A DNA stretch of 64,000 bases from Brugia malayi (Eukaryota; Nematoda; Chromadorea; Rhabditida; Onchocercidae). The position numbers and the translations under genes were made by a program. Below the pieces are notes generated by a model. That model ran no database searches, was not told the DNA's origin, and was given only the letters and a program-made list of their open reading frames with translations. Location: the NCBI RefSeq assembly GCF_000002995.4, contig NW_025062478.1:4998001-5062000 (forward strand), read 5' to 3'. Positions 42,701-54,778 of this stretch are shown one piece after another (position 1 is the first letter of the stretch; every line of letters starts with the position of its first letter).

Positions 42701-43815
42701 ATTAAGAGACAGAGTTCCAAGTATATTTAAATTAATAACTGGGATGAATTCAGTTAACGAATGGCATTCAGTAACCTCATATATACGATACCTAAATAAT
42801 ACTTCTGGAGTGTGAACAGTAAATGAACATTCGGTAGTAATAAGTAGCAAACTTCATTGCAACACTGATAATATTTTGAAGATGTTTGCCGAATTTAATG
42901 AACTTCATAAGAGTTGGAAGACATCGGACAGTCTTTGTCCCTTAGTACAAATAAAAGGAAAGAAAGGTCAAAAATTATGCATCTAGTAAATATTTTAAAT
43001 TTTCCTATTATTTAAGTTAGACGGTCATTCTGTGTTGTAGAAATCGACATTCAGCTAATCCTAATCCAAAGCTACACACTTCCGCTACACAACGACAATT
43101 CGATTCATTCAGTGGTGATAATTCGCGTGATAGTTCTGTTCCAAAAATGGTTCGTCAATTTATTTAATGTTTCATGACTCCCCATTTTCTGTGTTGGAAA
43201 TAATTATTTTTACAAAACACCCAGTAAAGTTTGAGGTATATGGAAATGTGATGGAATGCCGATTCTTGAATCAATAAATTTTTCTGTGTGGGAATGAAAA
43301 ATATGCTGATTAGTAGTAAACATGAAAATTAAAGACAGATTATAATCCATTTATTTTTGACGTAGAATAACTTTAGTTGTTGTAAGACTACAATCATTTG
43401 TTTTGCCTGCTAATACTAGAATATTAATAATCAAAATTCAGCTATGTATTAAGAGAAAAAAGAAAAGTTTAGAGGAATTGACCTGAAAAATGTAATGAAA
43501 TAGAATAATATTTGACAGAAAAAACAGTATGCAAAGCAAGTAATTAAAAGCACTAATTGTCGTGAAATTCCGTTTTTGTTTTCTAATTTTACCCGCACCT
43601 GAGTAAAGGTATATATAAGACAAAGAATATAGGTATATAAGAACATAGATCTCGTTGCTGGGGTTTCTCAATGGTTTTTCTTTGAAATTTCGTTTTAACA
43701 TCAGGGAAGATTAAAGTCTGAGGGTAGTTTTTTTTCTACTTCTGCTGAGTGTCTTAAATATATCTTAATTATTTTGTATTAAATTAAGTTATTCTCTTGA
43801 TGTCTTTATTCTGGC

Positions 43816-43880
<65 letters not shown>

Positions 43881-44847
43881 TAGGATAATCTTCTATATTT
43901 TGCCGGTTCATCAGAAACAGGCATAAGTGGTCATTCTCCACTTTCGCAAAGCAATAGTGATACTTCCACATCAACACGACTAAAATTAACTCCAGAGAAG
44001 AATTCCCATTTTGGGACGCGTAAACGCAAGTGTGATAGGCCGGTTAAGTTAGCTGTTGCTGATGGAATAACTGTAAGTAATTTGGCTTCATTTTCGTGAT
44101 GTGAATTTTTCAGCGTGATGTTTGTTATAAATCGATCGTAATCTGTTCTCTTGTGAGTTACGTTTACTTCAGCTCCTACGTATTGTTTATACATCTTTTT
44201 ATCTTTTGATTGTTTATGATTGTTTCGAGTTTTAAGTTTTAATTTTTTTTTTTTTTTATATGAAAAATATATTATTTTGTAGCATACGAAACGAGAACCA
44301 TGCAATTCTGCTGTAACAGGAGTAGTACCATCAGAATATAGTGAAACATCGTCAACTGCACCACTTGATCTTACGAGTGGAAAAGCAGATCCGAAACAGC
44401 TTTCTAATGCTGTTATGGTTGAATCTACCAGGTACTATTTATATGGGTTATGAGAATTAGGAGTTACTACATATTACCAATACATTATTCCTTATTTAGC
44501 TTGGAGACAAAAAATATATCTGGACTACTTTTACGCGATAACAAATGCAGTGATCAAAAATTCATCTAACTGAATTGATCATAATTGTCATTATGTGTTA
44601 GCGTTGTTTGTTTGCTTGAAATTGCTATGGGAAAAGTCGATCTTTCAGTGTACCTCCAACATTATTTGCACCCGCAGCAGCAGCAGCAGTAGCATCAAAT
44701 TCAGCCATGTTAACGCCGATTACAGAAATGGTACGAATATTACAACAAGCTCATATGTTCAGTTCACAGCGACATAATAGTAGTGGTATTCAACGTGGCT
44801 TTAGCTTGCTGCAGCTCATGCAGGAACAAGCTAATGTTGGAAAATGA
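30782..44847 (+). CDS. bnc-1: Basonuclin-type C2H2 zinc-finger transcription factor
   Basis: Nuclear DNA-binding protein of the basonuclin/disco family. Supported exons: 31796-31971, 32382-32510, 41156-41384, 41957-42180, 42403-42566, 43041-43149, 43884-44072, 44283-44431 and 44649-44847. Exons 31130-31280 and 30782-30861 are in phase and probable. Exon 32382 encodes [14 protein letters not shown], matching basonuclin's conserved domain outside the fingers. Exons 42403-43149 encode the finger pair: [17 protein letters not shown] with a final His in SAVH, then [20 protein letters not shown]. Exon 44283 holds PLDLTS, a variant of the PxDLS CtBP-binding motif, next to the basic cluster [11 protein letters not shown] in exon 43884. 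The last exon has an Ala run and a Gln/Met-rich tail ending at TGA 44845-44847. Only one finger pair is seen, whereas vertebrate basonuclins have three. The start codon and first exons are not found, and Met at 31178 is one candidate. The intron 32511-41155 is 8.6 kb. Confidence 0.88.
32511..41155. other. 8.6 kb intron of the basonuclin gene
   Basis: Mostly AT-rich with no host exon. It holds the antisense two-exon candidate at 35112-35898, described separately. Other short frames (34175-34363 plus, 36377-36559 minus, 37320-37541 minus) lack motifs and splice pairing. A 27-codon plus frame near 38174 ([19 protein letters not shown]) looks protein-like but is isolated. An intron this long often carries enhancers, but I cannot point to one. 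Confidence 0.6.
35112..35898 (-). CDS. Candidate nested antisense gene, unknown product (about 121 residues)
   Basis: Two minus-strand open frames join in phase. Exon 1 is 35898-35772, from ATG to a good donor GTATGC, and contains [20 protein letters not shown] and QQQQKHH. Exon 2 is 35350-35112, after the weak acceptor ATTGTGAG, and contains [20 protein letters not shown] and [13 protein letters not shown] before its stop. The joined protein is hydrophilic and rich in Lys, Gln, Ser and Pro. It has no membrane segment or known domain and looks disordered. An in-frame TGA lies just upstream of the ATG. It sits wholly within the big intron of the basonuclin gene on the opposite strand. Composition and phase favour real coding sequence, while the poor acceptor and lack of homology argue against it. 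Confidence 0.38.
43818..43879. repeat. 62-base poly-T tract
   Basis: An uninterrupted run of T ends one base before the TAG acceptor at 43881-43883 of the basonuclin exon starting at 43884, so it forms an extreme polypyrimidine tract. Its complement makes the poly-Lys minus frame there. Length may be affected by sequencing error. Confidence 0.9.
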
Positions 44848-47178
44848 AAGTGTCTTAGTAATTCTTGATTTCTTCGTTTTCATCATTTCTTACTTGTACT
44901 TTCGAAAGCATGAGTTTTTTAGATGTTTGTAGAGTTAGAGATTTTAAATTATTTTCCAAAGCTGGAAACTTTTTAGGCCAGTTTGAAAGTACTCGGTGAT
45001 GTGTTATGTCAGACTCGCTTTCATCAGAACAGCTCGTAACTTTTTTTCTTTTTTGAGAATAGGGCAGTTTTATTGAGAGGAAATATTCCGGCGTTTGAAA
45101 TTATCTAACTTGTTGCGTAAGTTAAAATTCGAGTGCATCTTTTAGTAAATTATGAATAATCTTTATTTGTTTTAAAACGAATACTTGAATACTTTATTCT
45201 CCATTGTACTTTATTTCCTCCATATTTTGTTTTTATCTGCCGTTATTCTCAGCTGTTCCATACATGCCTTAGTTGCTATAAATCCGAATTCGATTATCAG
45301 CTTTTAAATCCGTTTATTCGTAAGAGTGTTTGAAATTCTTTAAGAAAATGGAACTTAGCAACAGCATGTTAATGTTTAAGTAGCATTCAAATAAAATGTG
45401 GTCATTCGCGCTAATGTGTTGCAACATGCTGTTTGCATTTCGATTAAGTAAATTCAAGTGACATTCAAAGATAATTCAAGTAACAAAAATTCAAATAATA
45501 TTCAAAGAGATAACCGCCTGTGTTAATAACTATGCAACCTTTTTTATAAGCTAATTTTCCTGAGTTAAATGTTATTTGTCTTCTATTTTAATATTTGCAT
45601 AGTTGTCTTTTCAATATTTCTGAGAGCCCATTTTTGCTGCTATTTCTTATTCATGTTTTAACGACAGATTTGTTTTACTGGCCCTGGTGATGATTGATAA
45701 TGATGCTTTTGATGTTTATAATTAATACATATATATATGTATGTATGTATGCACGTGTGTACGTTGTGTGTGTGTGTATGTTGTGTGTTTGCCTGTGGTA
45801 TATCACACGCTTCTGTACAACAAATCTCGCTGCTACGGTGCAATGTTCGTTTGTTCTCTGCTTTTTCCGTAATCATTTTAACAAAACGAATGTAATTATC
45901 AACAATGTGACATGAAAATTCAATTTTCCTGTGATTGCAGTTTCGATGGTTTATTTATTTATTTTTTGTTCAGATTAATGCATTTGTTCAAGAATTCTGT
46001 ACTTGTTGTTTCATGACATGCTTTTTGGTGTAATTTGAAATATTTGCAGCTGTTGGAGAGAGTGTAAGTGCTGTTTATGGATTCAATTTCCAGAAATCTT
46101 TTTTGTAGCGCCATAACAGCATTCGAAATAAACTTATTAATAAGTAGTTCTGAGATTTGATTTGCTTAGCGGTAGTGAACAATTCAATAATATAATAGCA
46201 ATCTAATACTCAGACTTACGCCATCAAGAAAAATTAATTGACAGTTTCTGTTTACGTATAATAATTACATGATATGAGAATATCAGCTATCTCGAAATTG
46301 TGTGTCTTACCAGTTTTTGCGTTTGCCAATTTTATTTTTTAATCACCAAGTATTTTTTGTAATGAAATAGCAATCAATAATTCAAATGAGGGAAAAATCG
46401 ACTTTAATGTCAAATGCCGAGTGTGGAGAGAAGAGATATGAGATGCTATGCTAGTTTAGTTTTTTGCATAATTGGATGCTTCATATTTTCCTCATTAGGA
46501 ACTAAGTCAAATGTTCAGTTTTTTTAGCATCCTGATTTACTTTAGTATAATATTTAGGTTACTGAAGAAATTCTAGTGCAAGCGAGCTTTCTATAAAAAC
46601 AGTTCTCCACATTAAGAAGAATCAACCGTGAGCAAGTGCCGCCTTATTGTCCATAGATTGTACTTGTGGTAATGCTCGAATATAACTCCTGCGATCCGTA
46701 TTTCTTACTTCTTGGATATTTTTGGGATTGTGAAACGTTGCGTCGTTCTCCGATAATTTATTAATAAAATAAATCACCGCAATGAAGTTGTGTTTGATAA
46801 GCATGATATGTAGAACTTTGTGACACTATTGCAAAAGTATAGCAAAACGGTGTCATCTGATGAAGAGGAAGAAATGCTAATATTTGGTGTTTAAGTGTAC
46901 TTCAAAAGTTTTATCTTTCTATTTAATTTTCACAATTCACAACTTGTGAACATGTTAAAACACATGAATATCTTTACATATGATTACTGAATAGCGGCAA
47001 ACGATTAGAATCTTAAGCTTATCTGTCAATTTTTTTCAAGCTCAAGCTTTCATATATGCTACCTAAGTATTTTAATTTCATCTAAGCATGAATTAACAAA
47101 GCTAACAGGCGTTATTTACAATTACGATATGAAATATTCTGAAGACAAATCACAGATAGTCTGGCTATCATGCATCCA
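44848..47178. other. Intergenic region between convergent genes
   Basis: AT-rich, with the basonuclin 3' UTR at the left. A TATG/TGTG-rich simple tract lies at about 45727-45790. No coding exon, tRNA or other RNA gene was recognised. The 60-codon minus frame at 46622-46804 has no motif. Confidence 0.5.
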
Positions 47179-48537
47179 TCATTCGAGAACAGATGTGCAG
47201 CTGTTCTCGAAGAAGCTATTAGAGAAGCTAAATTCTGAAAAAAGCAATAAATAACGGGATAATTATTGAATAAGTTACAAGGAAATTAATGAACCTATTA
47301 AAACGATACCTACCGTTCATGTTATGATCGGTTTGATCCAGCGTACTACATTCCTCCGATGAACGGTACTCCTCCTCCTCTTCCTCCTCCTCTGTTTCGC
47401 TGCCACTATCTAAGGCGTGGATCGATATACACTGATGCGCTATTGTTTTCAAGAATTTTAACTCCATTTAAATCACAAATGTGTATTGGGTCCTACGATT
47501 ACTAAATATTCCCGATGTTATTTATTGAACTTATGGTAGAGGAATTATTATCGTGCCGTACGTAACTTATTTATGGATGTTTGAAATACCGTTAGTTTTT
47601 ACTCCATTTAAATTCTTAACTTTTTCATCAGCATATTCTTATTACCTAAGTGCATCCTATAAGTTTACCTTCAAGATGCACTGTTTCCCACATATACGTA
47701 GATTGTTTCCACATTTCCCCACAAATGTCGTATGCAGCTGCAACTCTCAAAGACTGAAAAAAATAAGAAAAAAAACATGTGGAAGGTCAAAAACTAAATG
47801 GGTCTATGAGTTGCCTTTCAGTACATGAGATGCTTACAGTGGACATAAATGTATTCGCTTGATGCAAGTTGTAAGTTGTAAGCAATAAGTTTGAGTGTAG
47901 AAGACCCCAGCTATCTTCAAAATAGTTATCATCGAGGGTGAAATCGTCCAAACTATCCTCTAAATGCTTGTTAACCACTTCTTCGTGATGAATCACAACG
48001 GTTGACCACTGCAAATATGTTCAATAATTGGTTTTAATTGAATATTTATGTTCAGAATTCACTTTGTTTTATTTTGCAATCTTCATAATTTGCATTACCT
48101 ATGTAACGTATAACTTACTTCCATGACATTACCACTATCAGACAATCTACTGGAAGCCTGAACTTTCGTTTTGATTATTTCACCTGCAGATATTTCATTC
48201 TCTATGACAGTGTTGTCTTGGATATTTGCTGTTCCAACTCTTGGATGGTTAAGACTATTATCCTTAATATGTAATTTTATTAGAATGAATTTAAAAAGAC
48301 TGAAAAAAAATGAACTTTTTCCTTTTCTTGCCCAAAATTTCCTGGTTATCTGGGATTTGAGAGAGAATAATCATAGGAGACATTTGAAAATAATCCCAAA
48401 GCAAAACACAATACCTGTGAGTAATATCTTCTAGTGTCAACATTATTCTTCTGGTGTAAGGGTGTTAATGTAAATGTAGATGTGACTATCCTTTTGATTT
48501 TTTTTAACAGATTCCCGAAAATGTGGCGCAAATCCAC
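47179..48537 (-). CDS. Unidentified protein, six exons, acidic C-terminal part
   Basis: Minus-strand exons 48537-48415, 48262-48119, 48008-47838, 47753-47682, 47461-47314 and 47234-47179 join in phase to 714 nt (237 residues) with a TGA stop. The N-terminus is basic (MDLRHIFGNLLKKIKRI). The middle is acidic and helical (HHEEVVNKHLEDSLDDF, LDDNYFEDSWGLLH), followed by VAAAYDICGEMWKQSTYMW. Exon 5 carries SGSETEEEEEEEEYRSSEE. I see no signal peptide or transmembrane segment. Most junctions are canonical, such as GTAAGT at 48118 and TTTTTTCAG before 47234. Exon 4 has two usable donors: GTGCAT after 47682 keeps the acidic frame, while the stronger GTAAAC after 47667 would lead to a short alternative C-terminus. 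I do not recognise the family. Confidence 0.62.
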
Positions 48538-50123
48538 TGAAAATTAGTACGTTAATTCAGAAGCAAAGAAGCAACAGGTAGTTTTTTTTTTTTTTTTTTT
48601 AGCAAATTCCATTGCATTTTTATTTAAATTTGATATAACAATTAATCTAAATTCAAATTTGGAAATTTAATTCACAATAACGAAATTTGGAAGCTCTCAT
48701 GACTGATACAACTGAAAGACTGCGAATTTCTAGATAACAGCAGAGTCTGTGATATAGGAAATGAGAAAGAAATACGAAATGTAGTAGTTCAAGTAAAATT
48801 GAATTTTTGAGATGATGAAAGAGGGATAAAACAAAAATGAGCCATTCAAAATGTAATGATTCTAAAATGAAAAGGAAAAGTTATGCTTGACAGCCAATGG
48901 AAGCTATTATGGGTTCTATCTTCTCTTGGCCTATCATAAATTTCATTTAGCAAAACCAAATGCTATTTTGAACAATAAATTAGGAAGACTTCATTACGCT
49001 CTTCTTTACGAACATTCATAAGACAAGGTATTGAGGAAGTTATAGATACTCCAAATGATTCTGCTGGTATAAATCAAAATTACGGAGAATTAGAGTTATC
49101 AGGTGATATGGAAACATGATATGACAAAACAGAAAAGATAAAACGAAAACATAAGTTTTAGCTATTGCTGGTAGAATTCAAAATCGATTATTTTATTGAA
49201 ATAGTGTTACCGCAAAAGGATGGATCCGTTTTTTTTTCTTGAAAACATCTTGAAGTGCAAAGTGAATTTTGCATGAAATGAGAATTATTTGAGACTGTAG
49301 TTATTCACACATATCATAATAATTTACGATTGATGCTTTTATGAAGAGAAATGATGAATTGAATCAGTTTAGTTGCTCAACAACTAGCTGAATGAATACT
49401 TGATGGGTTTTTAAACAACATTATTTGCTGCTGAAATGTAGTAAAAGTACGTAATAAAAGTATAGATGATACAGTAGGTGCACAGATTTCGTAATTTTAG
49501 TTGTAGAAGAAAGGAGTGATTATTCATTTGGAACAGTTTTGTTTCCTTCAGTACATCTTCACTGGCTAAAAAATACTGATTTATATAAGGTGGCAGATTT
49601 AGCATATTTTGATGAGCTATATAAGCCTATGAAATAAATAAGAAACAAGAATGGTTATTATGCAATTGGAGTATGCCATTAATGATGGCTGTTGGATTTT
49701 ATAACATTAACAATGGCTGTAACGGGAAACATTACTTTTCATATTTAATTATAACTCTGACTGATCAACCGATTAGCATTTGTTTTCTTTTCACTTATTA
49801 TTGAACTTTTTTATCTTTTTGCTCATACTAAATATTCACAGAATAACGGATAACGGTGTTTTCAGTTTTCAATTTTCTGAGAAAGCTTGAAGCATAATAT
49901 ATTCGAAAGGATAACTGTCAAGACAAAAAAAAAAGCTTAACAACAAAAAGCTACACAAATCGACCTTCATAAAACTGAAAATCCGAGAATGAAGAATACA
50001 CGAGTATTAATTAGATAGAAATTAGGATTTTCAATGAAATTTCCCAGATCTAAGCTACCTTTATTGATTGTCTAGTTGCACTTTTTTTTTTTTCTTTTTT
50101 CAGCAAATTATTATTGCTTGCCG
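48538..50123. other. AT-rich region without a firm gene
   Basis: A minus-strand frame at 49411-49605 contains NLPPYINQYFLASEDVLKE, which is protein-like but has no confirmed splice partner. Poly-T and poly-A tracts occur (48583-48600, 50083-50100). No known domain is found. Confidence 0.4.
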
Positions 50124-50462
50124 TTAATGGCTTTGATGATCCGATAAATGAAGGCGTTTATTCATTAGTTCAACAAACATGTCATTTCGTTCTTGGAAAA
50201 TTATCCATCCGAAGAATTTCTTCAAAGCTTTTTTGATTTTGGCTGTCTTAAATATCGCATGTATGAGAAGAAAAAAGATGCTTAGATCGGAACAGATCTC
50301 CTAAATTCTGATAAATTAGTGCATAAATTTACAAAGGATATGTACATACAGCAAACTGCTATGACTCTTCCTGACCAATCCCACATTGATCGTTTTTGCC
50401 CTTTGTACTCTCCTCGGAATTTTGCTACTTTGATGATAGTTTGGCCATTCATCATAATATCT
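50124..50462 (-). CDS. Last two exons of an unidentified gene (partial)
   Basis: Minus-strand exon 50462-50350 follows a good acceptor CTGTTACAG and ends at a strong donor GTATGT. It joins in phase, across a 107-nt intron, to exon 50242-50124, which ends in TAA. The encoded C-terminus contains NGQTIIKVAKFRGEYKGQKR, SMWDWSGRVIAVC, KKALKKFFGWIIFQERND and ELMNKRLHLSDHQSH. The stretch is basic and amphipathic. Upstream exons must lie to the right; a frame at 50865-51131 (NNSDPEIDYRYDSIISII) is a possible one, but I could not connect it in phase. I recognise no family. Matching splice phase and composition support real coding sequence. Confidence 0.45.
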
Positions 50463-52059
50463 CTGTAACAGTTCACATATTTATAGATGATCCTAGGCGT
50501 TTTAGCTATGTAGGATAGAAGTGATAAAATTTATTGATCTAAACTCTTATTTTTTAATTTCAGTCTAACGTTACACTAATAAACAAATTTCGGAACGCAA
50601 AAAAGAGTAAACGCATCTGAGTTTTATTTAGCTAGTTTCCGCCTCGAATTATTTCTCAAACTTTTTGGCTTATACAAAAATGAAAAATATCCAAACTCAG
50701 AAAATCAACAAAAACCAACAGTAACAAAACAAGTGAATGTAAAAAAGTAAAAAACCAAACAAAATTGTATTCCACCGAAAACCGACGTATAATCTATTAA
50801 AATAACTCTAATCAGAAATCTGCAATGTTTGCTCGTCACCTATCTTCACAGAATTTATACCATACTAAACTTTTTTGGTCCAATTGTGGCTAAAAAGGCG
50901 GGAGCCATTCGATCTTCTTTGTAACAATTTTAGCAAAAATTTGACCTTTCGACAGATGTACAGAACATAATATGTGAGATTTTTTATTTCATTTCTTGAA
51001 TCAACTACATAACCTATTACAATAATGCTAATTATCGAGTCATATCTATAGTCTATCTCAGGATCCGAATTGTTACAATACTCTTTTGTTGAAATAACTT
51101 GAAAAAGCGAATTGATAGATATCCGGTTCAATCATCAGAAAAACACTAATCTGATTTAAACTAAATTTCAATTTTTTCAAATCAAACAAGTTGATTAGCT
51201 TTAAATTGAAGCTTATGACTGATAGATAACATTATATAATTTATATCTTAACATATATATTCATGCTTCCATTTCTCATTAAGGAATAGAAAACAATGAA
51301 GTCAAACCAGTGGATAAGATGGTACTACCATATGACTATAATTTCGATGGGATGGAATTATAATGAGTTATAAAATGGTTATAATGAGCAAGGACATTTC
51401 AGAGTAAATTAACTATTTGCTGAAGTAAAGGATTCAACAATTAAATTTCAAAATAAGATTTAACCAAGTGAGTACAATATAGCCAAACTTGTACGAACTG
51501 ATGCGATAATTGTAGGAACAGGTGAGATGACAGTTAGCTATGTTTAATAATGATAAAAATTGTGAGAGATCAGTATTCTAGTTCAAGAATATGTTATCAT
51601 ATTTGATGTCACAGTAAATAACCATGCTGCAATAGAAATGATTAGGTATGTTGCTGCGAAAAGTTAAGAATAATGCTGAACTGATTGTTGCGAAGGACTT
51701 TTCCTGAAATACAATAGTGGACAGTTGAGAAATCAGATAAAGTCAGGTTATTTTATAGGCTAATATATGTGAGGGCACTTTTAATGCTCAATTACAAAAC
51801 AAAATTTAAAACAAAAGACTCGTTTTTTCTTAGGATAATAAGTTTCATGGAATGGCCGTGTTTAGCGATTTATTCGAAAACAAGATGGCTCTTATCTATT
51901 GATATTATTCTATGGAGTGATTTGTTGGGTTTTGCAGATGATTTTAGTACGGAGCATTACATAAATTGGAATTAACTTATTGGGCGCAATTGGTTTTTAG
52001 TTCTGTTTGTGATCTTCTAGTTCAGTTTAATTTTTGAAAGTGAGTTTTAGTATGGTAAA
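50463..52059. other. Region upstream of the BSD-domain gene
   Basis: May contain further minus-strand exons of the gene ending at 50124, with 50865-51131 as the best candidate. Otherwise it is AT-rich and featureless, with the promoter and leader of the BSD-domain gene at the right end. Confidence 0.4.
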
Positions 52060-54778
52060 ATGAAGAGTACTGAGAATGAAGCAGAAGTGGAAACTGTAGC
52101 AAAGGACAAACAACCCATTAATGATAAGAAAGAAGAAGTGGGAAGAAATGTGGATGCATTCCAAGGGTGGGTTACCACGGGTTCAGCTTGGTTCCGATCC
52201 GCTAAAGAAAAGGTGAGGTATTTTGTTTATTTGATTTCATTCATGCTGTGGTACTTCCTGTCCTGTCGGGAAGAAGGTGAGTAGTACGAGATTCATTGAT
52301 TATCCTATATTGGTAGATTTTATAAATAATCAGAGAAATTTTTTTTTTTTTTAATGAAATTTTTAATGCTGATTTTGCATTACCGTTGTGCTAAATTAAA
52401 GTTTTAATGAATCGACAAGTAAATCACAACTAGTACATTTTTCCCACATCTCCGTTTTTTATTTGACCGAGAAATTACAAGTTAGGCTTTTTATTGTAAT
52501 CGTGTTCTCGAGCCCTAACATTATATATAGGCACCAGTACTACTGGATATAAGATTAGAGATTACGGAAGAATCTGAGAAAACTACTTTTTTATAAAACA
52601 CTGATATGATTGGAGGGGGGGAGGACGGGAGGTTATTTTTTGATTAGAGGGTTTAATTTCAGACCTATACAACCTTCGAATTGGTCAAAAAAGACCTGAC
52701 TGAGTTCAGCGATGTTGTAGCCAGTGAAGCAAGCGCTTTGGCAAATACTACTGTTGAAAGCGTCAAACAGCAAGCGTACAATTTGCAGCAAATTATGAGC
52801 TTGGAAGAATATGATAAGCAGCATAAAGAGGAGAGTAAAAGAATGGAAAATAATGCAAATGAAGTGTGTTTTTAGTTGTAGACGAGATCACTGTAAAGTT
52901 CAAGATTAAAGTTCGGAAAGTAATTAGGTCTGGTAAAAGAATTCATGACTTTTTTCTGTGTCAATTGAAGTAAGTTTGCTCAATTGAATCATCTTTTTTT
53001 TTTTTGTTTATCCGTCTAGTAAATATTTTCTCCGTTGCTACGGTTGCAAATGTTACAAAAAAAAAGAAAAAATTTATAATGCGTATTATTGGAAGGTTGC
53101 TCACTAATAGATAATTTTGAAATGAATTCTCAATCTGGTCGTCAGTTTTACTCCATTATGAAATAGTTTTCTTTAGATCAAAAAATCTAGCTCCACATAT
53201 GCTGGATGGACACCAAGGCTACCTTCAATGCCTACGATAACAGACAATTCGTGGATCAAAGCAATAGTTGATACAATGAGAAATATTGCGCAAGAAAATA
53301 CGGTTGAGGACGAAGATGAATTCACAGAAAGCATTTATTCACATATAAAACCTATAAGCAGAAGCGATTTGCCTCATGTAATTTTCGAGAACCTTTAACT
53401 TTATAAAAATTCGACAGTAATGAAATTTTTATCCAAAATCTTAAGCATCCATTGTTATAAGCAATTTCTCTAGCGTATTTAACACTACTACACGTGCCAT
53501 GACATTTAGCTTGCCTTTTGGTACCTCGTAAAAGCTAAAACGAAAATAAGTTTCCAATTGAACAGTGATTTATGATTTATAAATTTATAAATACATATCT
53601 ATAAATTTCAATGCATTTAATACAACTTATTATTTTATCTTTTATCAGGTTACCAATTTGCAGCATGTCCTGTATGAAATTCAAACGAATCCAGATACAT
53701 ACATGAAAATTCCGGAAGGTGATAAGGAATTATTCAAAATGTGGTGCGATGATTTCAAGTTAACTGAATATGACAACGAAATCAATGCTTTGCTTGCTAA
53801 TTGTCCTCGAGTAAGGGCCTTATACCAAGAAATGGTAATTATCAGAAGATATTTCCTGTTCCTAACAGTTTTGAATAGTTTTGTCATACCCTTGGATTCA
53901 AAATGATCCACAACGTGCTCGTCGTAATGAAGTGAAGTAACTGAGAGAACTAATATATATAATTAAGGTACCTGAAGAAATTGAAAATGTGGTTTTTTGG
54001 GCGAGGTACTTCTATAGAATTCATCAGATGGAATTACTAATTCGATGTAAAGTGGACGCTGAAAGACGGCTGCTACAAAATGATGAAAATGAAACGCTAC
54101 AGGAGCAAAAGTCGACAGATTTCGAAACAAGAAATTTGTGTTAGTTTCTTAATTAATAGATTGTTATATTGTTACTAAAATGTATAAAAGTTTTGCAGAG
54201 AAGTAATTTTTCAATATACACTGAAGCAACTTTTTTCAGGTGAAGTAATATAAGTAAAATCAAAGGTGTTAGTAAAGTCTTATTTTTTTGCTTAACTTGT
54301 TTATTGTTTTGGTAAAACTATTCTCGAATAGTGCTTATTCTTTTGATATGAGATTAGGCTCGGTTTCAACGTATCTGAATAAAAAAGTAGTAGATTAGTT
54401 AGGTTTCCTCACTTGCTTTTTATTTTAAATCTTGTAGGTTCTGATAGTGTCGAGAGTTGTCTTGATGTAAATGCAGATCGGACACAAAATCAGAACAGCC
54501 CAGATAGACGATCAGCAATGGACGAAAGTTGGAGCCTGTGTTCCAGTACAAATGTTGATATACAGGCATATCACAACCATTCCATTTATTAATATATGTA
54601 TAATGAAGCGACGTCATATCGGTACTTATATCACTCAGCAAACTTTTTTTCTTTTCAATCTTAACTTTACACCTGCTGCTTTAAGGAATTGCATGATGAA
54701 GACGACCCGCGGACGCCGAAAGCTGGTTCAAATAACTCATCTAGCAAAAGTGATGGATGGATTAACTGGGATGAATAG
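52060..54778 (+). CDS. BSD domain-containing protein (BSDC1-like)
   Basis: Exons 52060-52212, 52663-52863, 53177-53377, 53649-53834, 53968-54139, 54438-54553 and 54686-54778 join in phase to 1122 nt (373 residues). The N-terminal region AFQGWVTTGSAWFRSAKEK then ELVKKDLTEFSDVVASEA resembles the synapse-associated/BSDC1 family's N-terminal helix. The BSD domain spans exons 4 and 5: NPDTYMKIPEGDKELFKMWC, DDFKLTEYDNEINALLANCP, RVRALYQEM, VPEEIENVVFWARYFYRIHQ. The hallmark FW-x-RYF is intact. The acidic tail ends DGWINWDE. No membrane segment is seen. The exact molecular function of BSDC1 is not well established. The exon 6 donor may be GTTGAT at 54554 or a GC donor (CAG|GCATAT) at 54566; both keep frame and differ by four residues. 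The ATG at 52060 is chosen because the ATG at 52052 is followed at once by a stop. Confidence 0.87.

Noticed and set aside
43789..43977. Minus-strand frame with a long poly-Lys stretch
   Set aside because: It is the complement of the 62-T tract and of a basonuclin exon.
48981..49120. Short plus-strand stretches reminiscent of a synaptotagmin (LGRLHYALLYEHS, and an acidic piece after it)
   Set aside because: The pieces are in the wrong order for that family, are interrupted by stops and have no C2 domain motifs.
50102..50234. Plus-strand frame after a strong poly-pyrimidine CAG acceptor (LLLLAVNGFDDPINEGVYSL)
   Set aside because: The minus-strand reading of the same DNA joins in phase to a neighbouring exon and ends in a proper stop, so it is the better explanation.
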